Shown here piece by piece: positions 24,864 to 32,615 of a DNA stretch of 43,772 nucleotides (the stretch's first letter is position 1; every line of letters begins with the position of its first letter). The notes under the pieces were generated by a model. That model searched no databases. It saw nothing but the letters and a program-made list of their open reading frames with translations, and was not told the DNA's origin. The translations under genes and the position numbers were made by a program. Source of the stretch: Eshraghiella sp964441705 (lineage in GTDB: Bacteria; Bacillota; Clostridia; Lachnospirales; Lachnospiraceae); NCBI GenBank assembly GCA_964441705.1, contig CAYTWF010000018.1:1-43772 (forward strand), read 5' to 3'.

Positions 24864-26034
24864 AATACAGCACAAAATATTAAATCTCCTCAGTGAGATT
24901 CACAATATATGCCTGGATAATAATATATCTTATACTATAAGTGCACAGCTGGGTGCCATGGCAGCTGCCACAGGAACAATCCCAGAGGGCAACTATAATG
25001 CAGCGGTATACATGACCTTAACGGACTTTATTGCATTTAAAAATGCTGTTGAGGCATGCAAAAGAGCTGACAGGATAATTGAGGGCATGGATAATAATCC
25101 ACGCTTTCCCGGGTTCTTTTTCAGATATGTGGATATGAGTACCACCTACTACAATTATGGCTGGGGTGACACCTACAGCTATCCCGGCATCTGCGTTACG
25201 ATTCAGATACTTAGAAGCTGCTGCAACCATATGAAGGCTCTTAAGGCGAAGGAAAAAAGATTTCTTAATGCCTCCTACAGATATAAAAAATGGGGTGGAC
25301 CAAAGGCCAAGCTTGGCAGAGTCAGAACCGCCTTTAACATGCTTGGTGGCAGAAAAAGCTATGCAGACAGACTTTTTAACAGCTTTATGAAAGCCTATCA
25401 GGACAAGGGCACTGAGCTTAGATACAGCCTTATGGGCACAACACACGGACTTAAGACGGTAGAATACCCAAGCTATTTTTATAGAAAAAGACAGCTCGTG
25501 ACACTGGAGGAGAGGCAGTTCTATGCCTCTGCATTTATCCCTGAACAGTATAACAGGGTAACCGGTCAAAATATTGAGGATTACACTCCACAGATAAGCC
25601 AGCCGGGCTTTTGGATACTTACCTCGGATACAATTCCTTTTACACAGGCAATTCCTGATATGAAGGAGGCTGCAGCAACTGCCAGACGAAGACAGCATAG
25701 GTGGCTTCACGACCAGCTCCATGGGGCGGTAGTGTATTTTATTAATAAGGACTGGGATATTCTTAAATGTGTATCAGCAAGGCTGGACTTAAAAGCACAG
25801 TATATGCCTTTAAGACAGGCAATAATTGATGCGTATAATAATATGGATTTTGAGAGCCTGAATGATATATATGCAGATTATGACGCTGCAGTAAGGACTA
25901 ATTACAGGAAAACCAGAAAAACAATATATTTTGACAAAATGATATCGGATATATATATGGCTGTATTAAGAAATAATGGAGAGGCTGCAACAGCTGCCAG
26001 ACTTACAGCCGGAATACCACATCAATGGAAATAA
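24856..26034 (+). CDS. LicD homologue lacking the catalytic acidic motif
   Basis: The product has 392 residues, starting at ATG 24856 after AGGGGA and inside the end of the preceding gene. It aligns with the upstream LicD along its N-terminus: KILNLLSEIHNICLDNNISY aligns residue for residue with LLKLLKEIDGICRKHDIEY, and both reach YMT at residues 52-54. Where the active protein reads IPWDDDSDIYMT, this one reads IPEGNYNAAVYMT, so all four acidic residues are lost (N46, Y47, N48, A50). The downstream FFRYVDMSTTYYN and SLNDIYADYDAAV stretches also match the paralogue's FGRYCDTTAA and RLADIYAEYTRF. It lacks the TPR tail. I infer a pseudoenzyme partner of the active LicD, not a second transferase. 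Confidence 0.72.
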   Translation: MDKIQHKILNLLSEIHNICLDNNISYTISAQLGAMAAATGTIPEGNYNAAVYMTLTDFIAFKNAVEACKRADRIIEGMDNNPRFPGFFFRYVDMSTTYYNYGWGDTYSYPGICVTIQILRSCCNHMKALKAKEKRFLNASYRYKKWGGPKAKLGRVRTAFNMLGGRKSYADRLFNSFMKAYQDKGTELRYSLMGTTHGLKTVEYPSYFYRKRQLVTLEERQFYASAFIPEQYNRVTGQNIEDYTPQISQPGFWILTSDTIPFTQAIPDMKEAAATARRRQHRWLHDQLHGAVVYFINKDWDILKCVSARLDLKAQYMPLRQAIIDAYNNMDFESLNDIYADYDAAVRTNYRKTRKTIYFDKMISDIYMAVLRNNGEAATAARLTAGIPHQWK

Positions 26035-26044
26035 GGACAATATT

Positions 26045-27772
26045 ATGAATGTATCAGAGTATATAGTTGAATATCTCAGTAAACGTGGAGTGCGTGATTA
26101 CTATGGTTATCAGGGAACAATGATAGCCTATTTCATTGAAGCAGTATGTCAGAATGAATATGTACGTAATCATTCCTGCTATAACGAGCAGGGGGCAGCC
26201 TTTGCCGCATGTGGTGCAGCGAAGGCATCGGGCAGCTGCGCTGTTGCATACGCTACAAGTGGTCCCGGGGCTTTGAATCTCATATCAGGTGTGGCAGACG
26301 CATATTACGATTCTGCACCTGTGATATTTATTACAGGACAGCTTAACACTACGGAGTACACAGATATACCGCAGCTTAGGCAGCAGGGCTTTCAGCAGAC
26401 GGATGTGGTTAATATTATGAAACCGATTACCAAATATGCCGTAATGGTTACAAGAGCTGAGGATATCCCTGCCCTGATTGACAAGGCCTACAGCATAGCT
26501 ACAGAAGGCAGACCAGGCCCTGTTGTGCTTGATATTCCCATGAATATTCAGAAGGCAGAGCTTGATAATGGTATAATTAATAATAATTATGATGAAAAGA
26601 AGATTTTTTTCACAGATTCTTCATTATGTAGTGATATAATTAACCAGCTTAACAGGTCACAAAGGCCGCTGCTGCTTATTGGTAATGGAATTGGCAAGGA
26701 TGAGAAAAGCCGCAGCCAGGTCAGAGCACTTGTTAACCAATTAAATATCCCGGTTATTGAGTCTATATTTGGACTTGATATTCTGGATTCAGATGACCCT
26801 CATAATATGGGCTATATCGGAGCCGCCTATGGTTACCGAAGTGCCAATATAATTGCATATAAGAAAGCAGACCTGATAATAGCCCTTGGTACGAGCATGT
26901 GTCCAAGGCAGACAGGCAATCCATCCGGATTCGCAGCCGGAGCAGTGATTGTCCGCGTAGATATTGACAGTGTTCAGCTTGAGCGGAAGGTACATGAGAA
27001 TGATATCTGTATAAAGGCTGATGCAGCAGACATAATTAACGGTCTCCTGCAAAATGACAGTCCGATAAAGGATTACAGTGAATGGCTTAAGGTATGCGGC
27101 ATAATTAAAGAACAGCTTAAGGAATTTGACCAGGCACTGCCACAGCGCAGTCCTAACAGGCTGATTGAAATAATTAGCCGTCAGTATAAGAGCAATACAG
27201 TATTCACTGTTGATGTAGGCCAGCATATGATGTGGTCTGCCCAGTCAATTCATGTACAGGGAGACAACCGGGTAATATTCTCGGGAGGACATGGTGCAAT
27301 GGGCTTTGCACTGCCGGCAGCAATTGGAGCACATTATGCTACAGGCCGTAGGGCAGTATGCATTACCGGTGACGGTTCAATGCAGATGAATATCCAGGAG
27401 CTTCAGTGGATTGTAAGGGAGAATATTCCGGTTACAATTTATGTTTTCAATAATGGAATTCTGGGACTTATCAGGCAGCAGCAGGATGATTTCTTTGGAG
27501 GCCGTTATTATGGCTCCTCAGCAGAGGGTGGGTTTACCTCCCCGGATTTTGCAGCCTTGGGGAAGGCATATGGCATTAAGTCATATAAGGCAGAATCAGC
27601 TGAGGATTTAGAAGCACTTAGCTGTATTGGTACTGATGATGGGCCGCTGCTTGTGGAGGTTATTTTGCCTGTTACAACCAAGGCCTATCCCAAGACATAT
27701 TTTGGTCAGGAAATGTATGACCAGAGACCAGAGCTTCCAAGGCAGCTAATGGAATATCTGATTGCTTTATAG
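26045..27772 (+). CDS. Acetolactate-synthase-like thiamine pyrophosphate enzyme
   Basis: The product has 575 residues, starting at ATG 26045 after AAGGA. N-terminal pyrimidine-binding part: SCYNEQGAAFAACGAAKASG with the catalytic Glu at about 48, then YATSGPGALNLISGVADAYY. Middle domain: RPLLLIGNGIGKD. The C-terminal cofactor motif is GDGSMQMNIQELQWIV (GDG at about 442-444), with FNNGILGLIRQQQDDFFGG. The order matches acetolactate synthase large subunits, and residues needed for TPP seem intact. No small regulatory subunit and no ilv genes are nearby. The position between LicD genes and a cytidylyltransferase argues for a biosynthetic step making the precursor of a CDP-activated alcohol. The substrates cannot be read from sequence. 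Confidence 0.85.
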   Translation: MNVSEYIVEYLSKRGVRDYYGYQGTMIAYFIEAVCQNEYVRNHSCYNEQGAAFAACGAAKASGSCAVAYATSGPGALNLISGVADAYYDSAPVIFITGQLNTTEYTDIPQLRQQGFQQTDVVNIMKPITKYAVMVTRAEDIPALIDKAYSIATEGRPGPVVLDIPMNIQKAELDNGIINNNYDEKKIFFTDSSLCSDIINQLNRSQRPLLLIGNGIGKDEKSRSQVRALVNQLNIPVIESIFGLDILDSDDPHNMGYIGAAYGYRSANIIAYKKADLIIALGTSMCPRQTGNPSGFAAGAVIVRVDIDSVQLERKVHENDICIKADAADIINGLLQNDSPIKDYSEWLKVCGIIKEQLKEFDQALPQRSPNRLIEIISRQYKSNTVFTVDVGQHMMWSAQSIHVQGDNRVIFSGGHGAMGFALPAAIGAHYATGRRAVCITGDGSMQMNIQELQWIVRENIPVTIYVFNNGILGLIRQQQDDFFGGRYYGSSAEGGFTSPDFAALGKAYGIKSYKAESAEDLEALSCIGTDDGPLLVEVILPVTTKAYPKTYFGQEMYDQRPELPRQLMEYLIAL

Positions 27773-27796
27773 AGGGCATAGCATAAAGGAGAATCA

Positions 27797-29107
27797 ATGA
27801 GAAAAATAATAACTTATGGAACCTTTGATTTGTTCCATAAAGGTCATTACAACATCCTTAAGAGAGCCAGAGAGATGGGTGACTATCTTATTGTAGGTGT
27901 TACAAGCGAAAGCTATGACATTGAGAGAGGCAAGCTCAACGTAAGGGATGGTCTTGTTACAAGAATTGAGAATGTAATGAAGACGGGCTTTGCTGATGAG
28001 ATAATTATTGAAGAGTATCAGGGACAGAAGGTCAATGATATTATTAAATATCAGGTGGATGCTCTTGTTGTGGGCTCTGACTGGATTGGCAAATTTGACT
28101 ATCTTAAGAACTACTGTGAGGTAGTATATCTTGAGAGAACCAAGAATATATCAAGTACGCAGATTAGGGAGAACAATGATGTACTTAACCGTCTGGGTAT
28201 TGTAACTGATGACCTTAATGACCAGAGTGTTGTTCTTGAATCCAAGTATGTAAGTGGTGTCCATGCCGAAAGCGTATATTCTAAGGATGCCCAGATTGCC
28301 AAGGATTTTTTCACCAAATATGACCTTAATGGTTATATGACTGATTATGACAAGTTTCTGGATGATGCAGATATTGTATATATTGATACAGCGTATGAGA
28401 ACAGATATGAGCTGGTGCGTCAGGCAATTGCCAGACGTAAATCGGTTATATGCAATGCACCTATCATAAGAGATACCAATAAGCTGTCTGGCCTCTTCGC
28501 CCTTGCTAAAAAGAATAAAACCGTTATCTGCGAGGAGGTTATTACAGTATATCTTAGAGCCTTTACCCAGCTGGTATGGCTTATTAATTCCAATCTGATA
28601 GGACAGGTTATAAGTGTAAAATGTTCAATATCCCAGGAGGATTTTTCAGAGGAAAAGCCCTTTGCTGATATGCTGATGTATCCTTTGTGTGCGGTAATCA
28701 AGCTGCTTGGAAAGAATTATACGGAGATAACCAACAATACAGTCAGGGATGGAAGCGGCAGTGCACTATATCATATGATTAAGGTTAATTACCCTAATGC
28801 AGTAGCCATGATAGAGGTTGGAGAGAAGATATCCGTTGATGACAACATGGAGATTCTTGGGGATAAGGGTAAAATAACGATTCCTAACGACTGGTGGAAT
28901 ACAGGATATTTTGAGACAAGACTTTTTGGTAATAACAATCCCAAAAGATACAGCTTTAATTTTGACGGCAACGGCTTTAGATATCTTTTGCAGGAGCTTA
29001 TGATAATGAAGAGGGACAGAAGGTATGAATGTACCAGAATCTTTAACGATGAATCCCTTAAGCTTGTGGAAATGATTAATATTGTATGCCGTGAAGGAGA
29101 TAAGTAA
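27797..29107 (+). CDS. Cytidylyltransferase (TagD type) fused to a degenerate Gfo/Idh/MocA domain
   Basis: The product has 436 residues, starting at ATG 27797 after AAAGGAG. Residues 1-127 resemble glycerol-3-phosphate cytidylyltransferase: YGTFDLFHKGHYNILKRA with the HxGH motif at 14-17, VVGSDWIGKFDYLK, and RTKNISSTQIR at 114-124. This part should couple CTP to an alcohol phosphate. From about 132 the chain follows Gfo/Idh/MocA dehydrogenases (KFLDDADIVYIDTAYENRYE), including the C-terminal part to the end. However, the usual GxGxxG cofactor loop is replaced by GIVTDDLND (134-142), and the catalytic EKP triad by NAP (220-222). The second domain is probably not an active NAD-dependent oxidoreductase. 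Both halves are in one continuous frame. Confidence 0.8.
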   Translation: MRKIITYGTFDLFHKGHYNILKRAREMGDYLIVGVTSESYDIERGKLNVRDGLVTRIENVMKTGFADEIIIEEYQGQKVNDIIKYQVDALVVGSDWIGKFDYLKNYCEVVYLERTKNISSTQIRENNDVLNRLGIVTDDLNDQSVVLESKYVSGVHAESVYSKDAQIAKDFFTKYDLNGYMTDYDKFLDDADIVYIDTAYENRYELVRQAIARRKSVICNAPIIRDTNKLSGLFALAKKNKTVICEEVITVYLRAFTQLVWLINSNLIGQVISVKCSISQEDFSEEKPFADMLMYPLCAVIKLLGKNYTEITNNTVRDGSGSALYHMIKVNYPNAVAMIEVGEKISVDDNMEILGDKGKITIPNDWWNTGYFETRLFGNNNPKRYSFNFDGNGFRYLLQELMIMKRDRRYECTRIFNDESLKLVEMINIVCREGDK

Positions 29108-29847
29108 TGTCAGCTAATTATGTGGTTACAGGCTCTACCTCTGGAATTGGAAGAGCCATTGTTAATAAAATACTGTTAATGTCACAGTGCGATGAGGACC
29201 GTATTGTGGTGAATTACGGACATAATGATGAGTTGGCCAGGAAGATGCTTGACGCACTTGACGAAGCAGACAGGAATAAAATAATTCTCATTAAAGGTGA
29301 TTTATCAAGCTATGAAGGAATGAAGGAATTTGTGGCAGAGATTAAGAGCCATATTACCTCACTCGATTATCTTGTATGCAATACAGGTATTGGAACCTAT
29401 ATGAAATTTGCAGATTACACCTTTGAGGTATGGAATAACATTATGAATACCAATGTGTCAGTTCCAGCATTTATGATAAGGGAGCTGTATGATATTTTTA
29501 ACTGCAGTGGTTCAATTATTCTGATGGGCTCCTATGCAGGGGAGAGACCGTATTCCTCAAGTGTTGTATACAGCGTATCAAAAGCAGCACTTATTTTTCT
29601 GTCATCTGTTCTTATTAAGGAGCTGGAGCCTAAGGGGATAAGAATTAATTCAATTGCTCCCGGCTTTATAGAGACAGACTGGCAGAAGGACCGCAGTGAT
29701 GACAGCAGGGAGAGGATTAACCGCAAAATAGCACTTCACCGTTTTGGAGAGCCATCAGAGGTGGCAGATTTATGTTATTCAATTATGACTAACACATACG
29801 TCAATGGTGATGTAGTAGATATTCATGGCGGCTATGACTATTTCTGA
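29107..29847 (+). CDS. Short-chain dehydrogenase/reductase
   Basis: The product has 246 residues, starting at ATG 29107, overlapping the previous stop by 1 bp, after GAAGGAG. Classical SDR motifs are intact: TGSTSGIG at 8-15, NTGIG in place of NNAG, catalytic Ser in MGSYAGE, and Tyr155-x-x-x-Lys159 (YSVSK). INSIAPGFIETDW and VNGDVVDIHGGYDYF are typical C-terminal elements. It should reduce a carbonyl or oxidise an alcohol with NAD(P). In this operon it may supply the redox step towards the activated alcohol that the fused Gfo/Idh domain appears unable to perform. The substrate is unknown. Confidence 0.88.
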   Translation: MSANYVVTGSTSGIGRAIVNKILLMSQCDEDRIVVNYGHNDELARKMLDALDEADRNKIILIKGDLSSYEGMKEFVAEIKSHITSLDYLVCNTGIGTYMKFADYTFEVWNNIMNTNVSVPAFMIRELYDIFNCSGSIILMGSYAGERPYSSSVVYSVSKAALIFLSSVLIKELEPKGIRINSIAPGFIETDWQKDRSDDSRERINRKIALHRFGEPSEVADLCYSIMTNTYVNGDVVDIHGGYDYF

Positions 29848-29857
29848 TACGTTGTTG

Positions 29858-29886
29858 TTGCAAATCAATATTTTATGTTGTAAAAT
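29858..29886 (+). promoter_or_regulatory. Candidate promoter of the LCP gene pair
   Basis: TTGCAA (29858-29863) and TAAAAT (29881-29886) are 17 bp apart, within the 80-bp spacer before the first LCP gene. It suggests the ligases can be expressed separately from the precursor genes. Confidence 0.55.
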
Positions 29887-29927
29887 CAATTTAGCTTTAC
29901 GCACGATATTAACATATAGGGGACATT

Positions 29928-31085
29928 ATGAGCAGAAATAGAAAAGATTATGATGATGAGTATGACAATCAGCAGGACTATGAATATATTAAGCCTAAGA
30001 AGAGAAAAAGACGTAAGATGATTCTTCGTAACAAGATTATTCTTGGAGTATGTGTTTTTCTTATGATATGCTTTTCAGGAGTGCTTACCGTATACCTTAT
30101 AGGTAATGGGTACATAAGCAAGCTGAACCATGAGGGCTATAATTATACAATTAATGACAATGTTAAGCATGATGAGGAAGAGGTTGAAAGCGGTAATGTA
30201 GATGAGGCGCTCAATGCCCTCGTTAATGCCGACCTTAAGGATTTCTTTGAATCAGGAACACCTGCAGAGGCAAGCTATGTTAAGAATATTCTGCTTATTG
30301 GCGTTGATGACAGAGCAGCAGGTCAGCAGACCGGTAACTCAGATACAATGATTCTGCTGTCAATTAACAGTAAGACCAATCAGATATTTATGACAAGCTT
30401 TATGCGTGATATGTATGTGTATGTACCTAATGCAGATAAGTATGACAAGCTTAATTATGCTCATGCCTATGGCGGAAGTAATCTGCTGTGTGAGACAATA
30501 ACAGGTAATTTTAAGGTTAAGGTTGACCAGTATGTAAGAGTGGATTTCTACTCATTAATGGATATTATTGATGCAGTGGGTGGAATTGATATGGAGCTTT
30601 CAGCAGATGAGGTGGCTGTTGCCAATAAGACATATATATATTATATGTGTCAGGATATGGGACTTGACCCTTCTGGCTATTACATTCAGGGAAGCGGAAT
30701 GCTTCATCTGTCCGGAATGCAGGCGGTTGCCTATGCCCGAATCAGATATGTTGGCAACGCTGATTATGAACGTACCAACAGACAGCGTAAGGTTCTTGCT
30801 GCAATTGCAGAGAACTGCAAATCTATGAGTGTATCTGAGCTTAATAAGTTTGCTAATGCTGCACTGCCTAAGATATCTACCAATATGGATAATGATGATA
30901 TATGGGATTTGATAACAGATGCGCCATCCCTGCTAAAGGACGAACTGGTATCACAGAGAATGCCTTATGACGATTCAAGTCATTCAATGGCTGTATTCCT
31001 TGATGGCTATAATGTATCAGTTCTTACTCTTAATGACCAGGCTGAGACAGTAAGGACACTTATATCAACAATATATCAGGAATAA
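29928..31085 (+). CDS. LytR-CpsA-Psr (LCP) family ligase 1
   Basis: A transferase that moves polyprenol-linked polymers to peptidoglycan. The product has 385 residues, starting at ATG 29928 after AGGGGA. A charged cytosolic tail of about 36 residues, with Tyr at 8, 12, 18 and 20 in an acidic context and then a KKRKRRK patch, precedes one membrane helix (LGVCVFLMICFSGVLTVYL). The extracellular LCP domain has LLIGVDDR, NSDTMILLSIN, SFMRDMYVYVP, LNYAHAYGG, VDFYSLMDIIDAVGGID and YARIRYVGNADYERTNRQRK. The Asp and Arg residues that bind the pyrophosphate are present. The next gene is a diverged duplicate 27 bp downstream. Confidence 0.92.
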   Translation: MSRNRKDYDDEYDNQQDYEYIKPKKRKRRKMILRNKIILGVCVFLMICFSGVLTVYLIGNGYISKLNHEGYNYTINDNVKHDEEEVESGNVDEALNALVNADLKDFFESGTPAEASYVKNILLIGVDDRAAGQQTGNSDTMILLSINSKTNQIFMTSFMRDMYVYVPNADKYDKLNYAHAYGGSNLLCETITGNFKVKVDQYVRVDFYSLMDIIDAVGGIDMELSADEVAVANKTYIYYMCQDMGLDPSGYYIQGSGMLHLSGMQAVAYARIRYVGNADYERTNRQRKVLAAIAENCKSMSVSELNKFANAALPKISTNMDNDDIWDLITDAPSLLKDELVSQRMPYDDSSHSMAVFLDGYNVSVLTLNDQAETVRTLISTIYQE

Positions 31086-31112
31086 GCAATTATAAGGAAC
31101 ACAGGGATAAAT

Positions 31113-32237
31113 ATGGGCGAAGTTAAGAGAAACACCAAGAAAAAGAAAAAATCTAACAAAAGAATTACAGTTATAGCTGTCACGTGCGTAGTATGCGCAC
31201 TGCTGACAGCTGTTCTTGTATGCTATTGTGTTATTGTACATTATATTAATAAGATGAATTATGTACCACTTAAGGAGGACTACACAGTTCTTGCTACAAC
31301 AGAGAAGCATACAGAGGATGTTACCAACAGCTCAACGGAGGAGACAAGTTCTGATACCTCTCTTAGTGAGCTTAATGAATATCAGCAGGCAGCAGAGGAG
31401 GCACTTAAGAACCTTGGATATCAGGACCAGCAGCTTGATAATGTGTATAATATTCTTCTTATCGGTTCTGATACAAGAGTTAAGGGAGAAACCGGAAGGT
31501 CAGATACAATGATGCTGATATCAATTAATTCAGATACGAAGCAGATTATTGCGACCTCCTTTTTACGTGATTTATATGTATATATACCTCAGAAGAATTA
31601 TTATGACAAAATCAACGCCTCCTACGCATATGGTGGAGTGGAGCTGCTTTTGGACACACTGAGATATAATTTCTCAATCCAGATAGACAGATATATTGCT
31701 GTAGATTTCCTGTCATTCATTGATGTAGTTGATGTGCTTGGTGGAATTGATGTGGATGTACAGAAGGATGAGCTGTACTGGTGCAATCAGTATATTCATG
31801 CCAGCAATCTTTTAGTAGGCTGTGATGAGGACAGTGATTATCTTACCTACGCAGATGGCTCCTTCCAGCACCTTAACGGCAGACAGGCACTTGCCTATGC
31901 AAGATTCAGGTACGTAGGTAATGGCGATTTTACAAGAACTGAGAGACAGCGTAAGGTGGTTAATCTTATTTTTGACAAGATTAAGACTATCGATGCCAAG
32001 ACGTTAATTAAGCTTTTGGATGTATTCCTTCCGGAGGTTACAACTAATATACCGACCAATGAGTTCATTGAGCTTATTGCCAAAATACCAGAGATGGACA
32101 AGTATGAGATTATCTCCTGGGGAGTTCCGGATGAGGGCTTCAAATACCTGACTATTAATGGACAGTCACATATTGGAATAGATTTCGCATTTTACATAGA
32201 CAAAATGTATAAGCTGATATACGGAACCGCCGAATAA
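31113..32237 (+). CDS. LytR-CpsA-Psr (LCP) family ligase 2
   Basis: The product has 374 residues, starting at ATG 31113 after AGGGAT. A lysine-rich N-terminus leads into one membrane helix (TVIAVTCVVCALLTAVLVCY). A Ser/Thr/Glu-rich linker at about 60-95 follows. The LCP domain is complete: LLIGSDTR, GRSDTMMLISIN, SFLRDLYVYIP, INASYAYGG, VDFLSFIDVVDVLGGID and YARFRYVGNGDFTRTERQRK. It is a tandem paralogue of the preceding gene but lacks its Tyr-rich cytosolic tail. Paired LCP proteins often divide work between different polymers or overlap in function. Confidence 0.92.
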   Translation: MGEVKRNTKKKKKSNKRITVIAVTCVVCALLTAVLVCYCVIVHYINKMNYVPLKEDYTVLATTEKHTEDVTNSSTEETSSDTSLSELNEYQQAAEEALKNLGYQDQQLDNVYNILLIGSDTRVKGETGRSDTMMLISINSDTKQIIATSFLRDLYVYIPQKNYYDKINASYAYGGVELLLDTLRYNFSIQIDRYIAVDFLSFIDVVDVLGGIDVDVQKDELYWCNQYIHASNLLVGCDEDSDYLTYADGSFQHLNGRQALAYARFRYVGNGDFTRTERQRKVVNLIFDKIKTIDAKTLIKLLDVFLPEVTTNIPTNEFIELIAKIPEMDKYEIISWGVPDEGFKYLTINGQSHIGIDFAFYIDKMYKLIYGTAE

Positions 32238-32298
32238 GACGCACACATTATTTTCAGCTGCATATTATAATATAAGACAGTGTATGCGGAGTCATTTT

Positions 32299-32556
32299 AT
32301 GAGGATATGTGACCTTAAGGATAAGGAAGTAATTAATTCCACAGACTGTAAGATTCTTGGATTTGTAGGAGATGTTGATATCGACATATATACAGGCAGA
32401 ATCAATGCCATAATTGTTCCCGGACCCTGCAAAATATTCAATATTATTGGAAGAGATAATGAATATGTTATTCCCTATGAGTGTATATGCAAGGTTGGTC
32501 CTGACATTATTCTTGTAAATGTATGCGAGGAAAAGGTTCTGTGCAGGATTATCTAG
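32299..32556 (+). CDS. YlmC/YmxH-family sporulation-associated protein (PRC-barrel)
   Basis: A small protein of 85 residues. The start is ATG 32299, 7 nt after GGAG at 32288-32291; an upstream in-frame ATG at 32284 overlaps that site and is less likely. MRICDLKDKEVINSTDCKIL followed by GFVGDVDIDIYTGRINAIIV is the PRC-barrel core of the YlmC/YmxH family. Family members are upregulated during sporulation in B. subtilis, but their role is unknown. An isolated TATAAT at 32266-32271 lies upstream without a clear -35. Confidence 0.88.
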   Translation: MRICDLKDKEVINSTDCKILGFVGDVDIDIYTGRINAIIVPGPCKIFNIIGRDNEYVIPYECICKVGPDIILVNVCEEKVLCRII

Positions 32557-32557
32557 C

Positions 32558-32586
32558 TTGACGGAAGACCTTTAAATACCTATAAT
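32558..32586 (+). promoter_or_regulatory. Strong promoter of nrdR
   Basis: TTGACG (32558-32563) and a perfect TATAAT (32581-32586), 17 bp apart, sit 30 bp before nrdR and directly after the ylmC-like stop codon. Confidence 0.8.
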
Positions 32587-32615
32587 TGTAATAGATTTAA
32601 TTGGAGGAGCACATT

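Noticed and set aside
24856..26034. Decaying pseudogene of the second LicD
   Set aside because: The frame is fully open, coupled to its neighbour and has a good ribosome binding site; selective loss of the acidic residues suggests a new role instead.
26045..27772. Housekeeping acetolactate synthase ilvB
   Set aside because: Motifs are similar, but no ilvN, ilvC or leucine genes are near, and the gene is embedded between LicD and cytidylyltransferase genes; I keep only the family call.
26045..29847. Aminoethylphosphonate or phosphocholine decoration pathway
   Set aside because: No PEP phosphonomutase, aminotransferase, LicA/LicC or choline uptake gene is present, and the cytidylyltransferase is TagD-type.
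19718..32237. Recently acquired genomic island
   Set aside because: Base composition and codon use look like the flanks, and no integrase, tRNA or repeat borders were seen.
32266..32271. Sigma-A or SigE promoter before the ylmC-like gene
   Set aside because: A TATAAT is present but no acceptable -35 at 16-18 bp, and the SigE-type match is too loose to claim.
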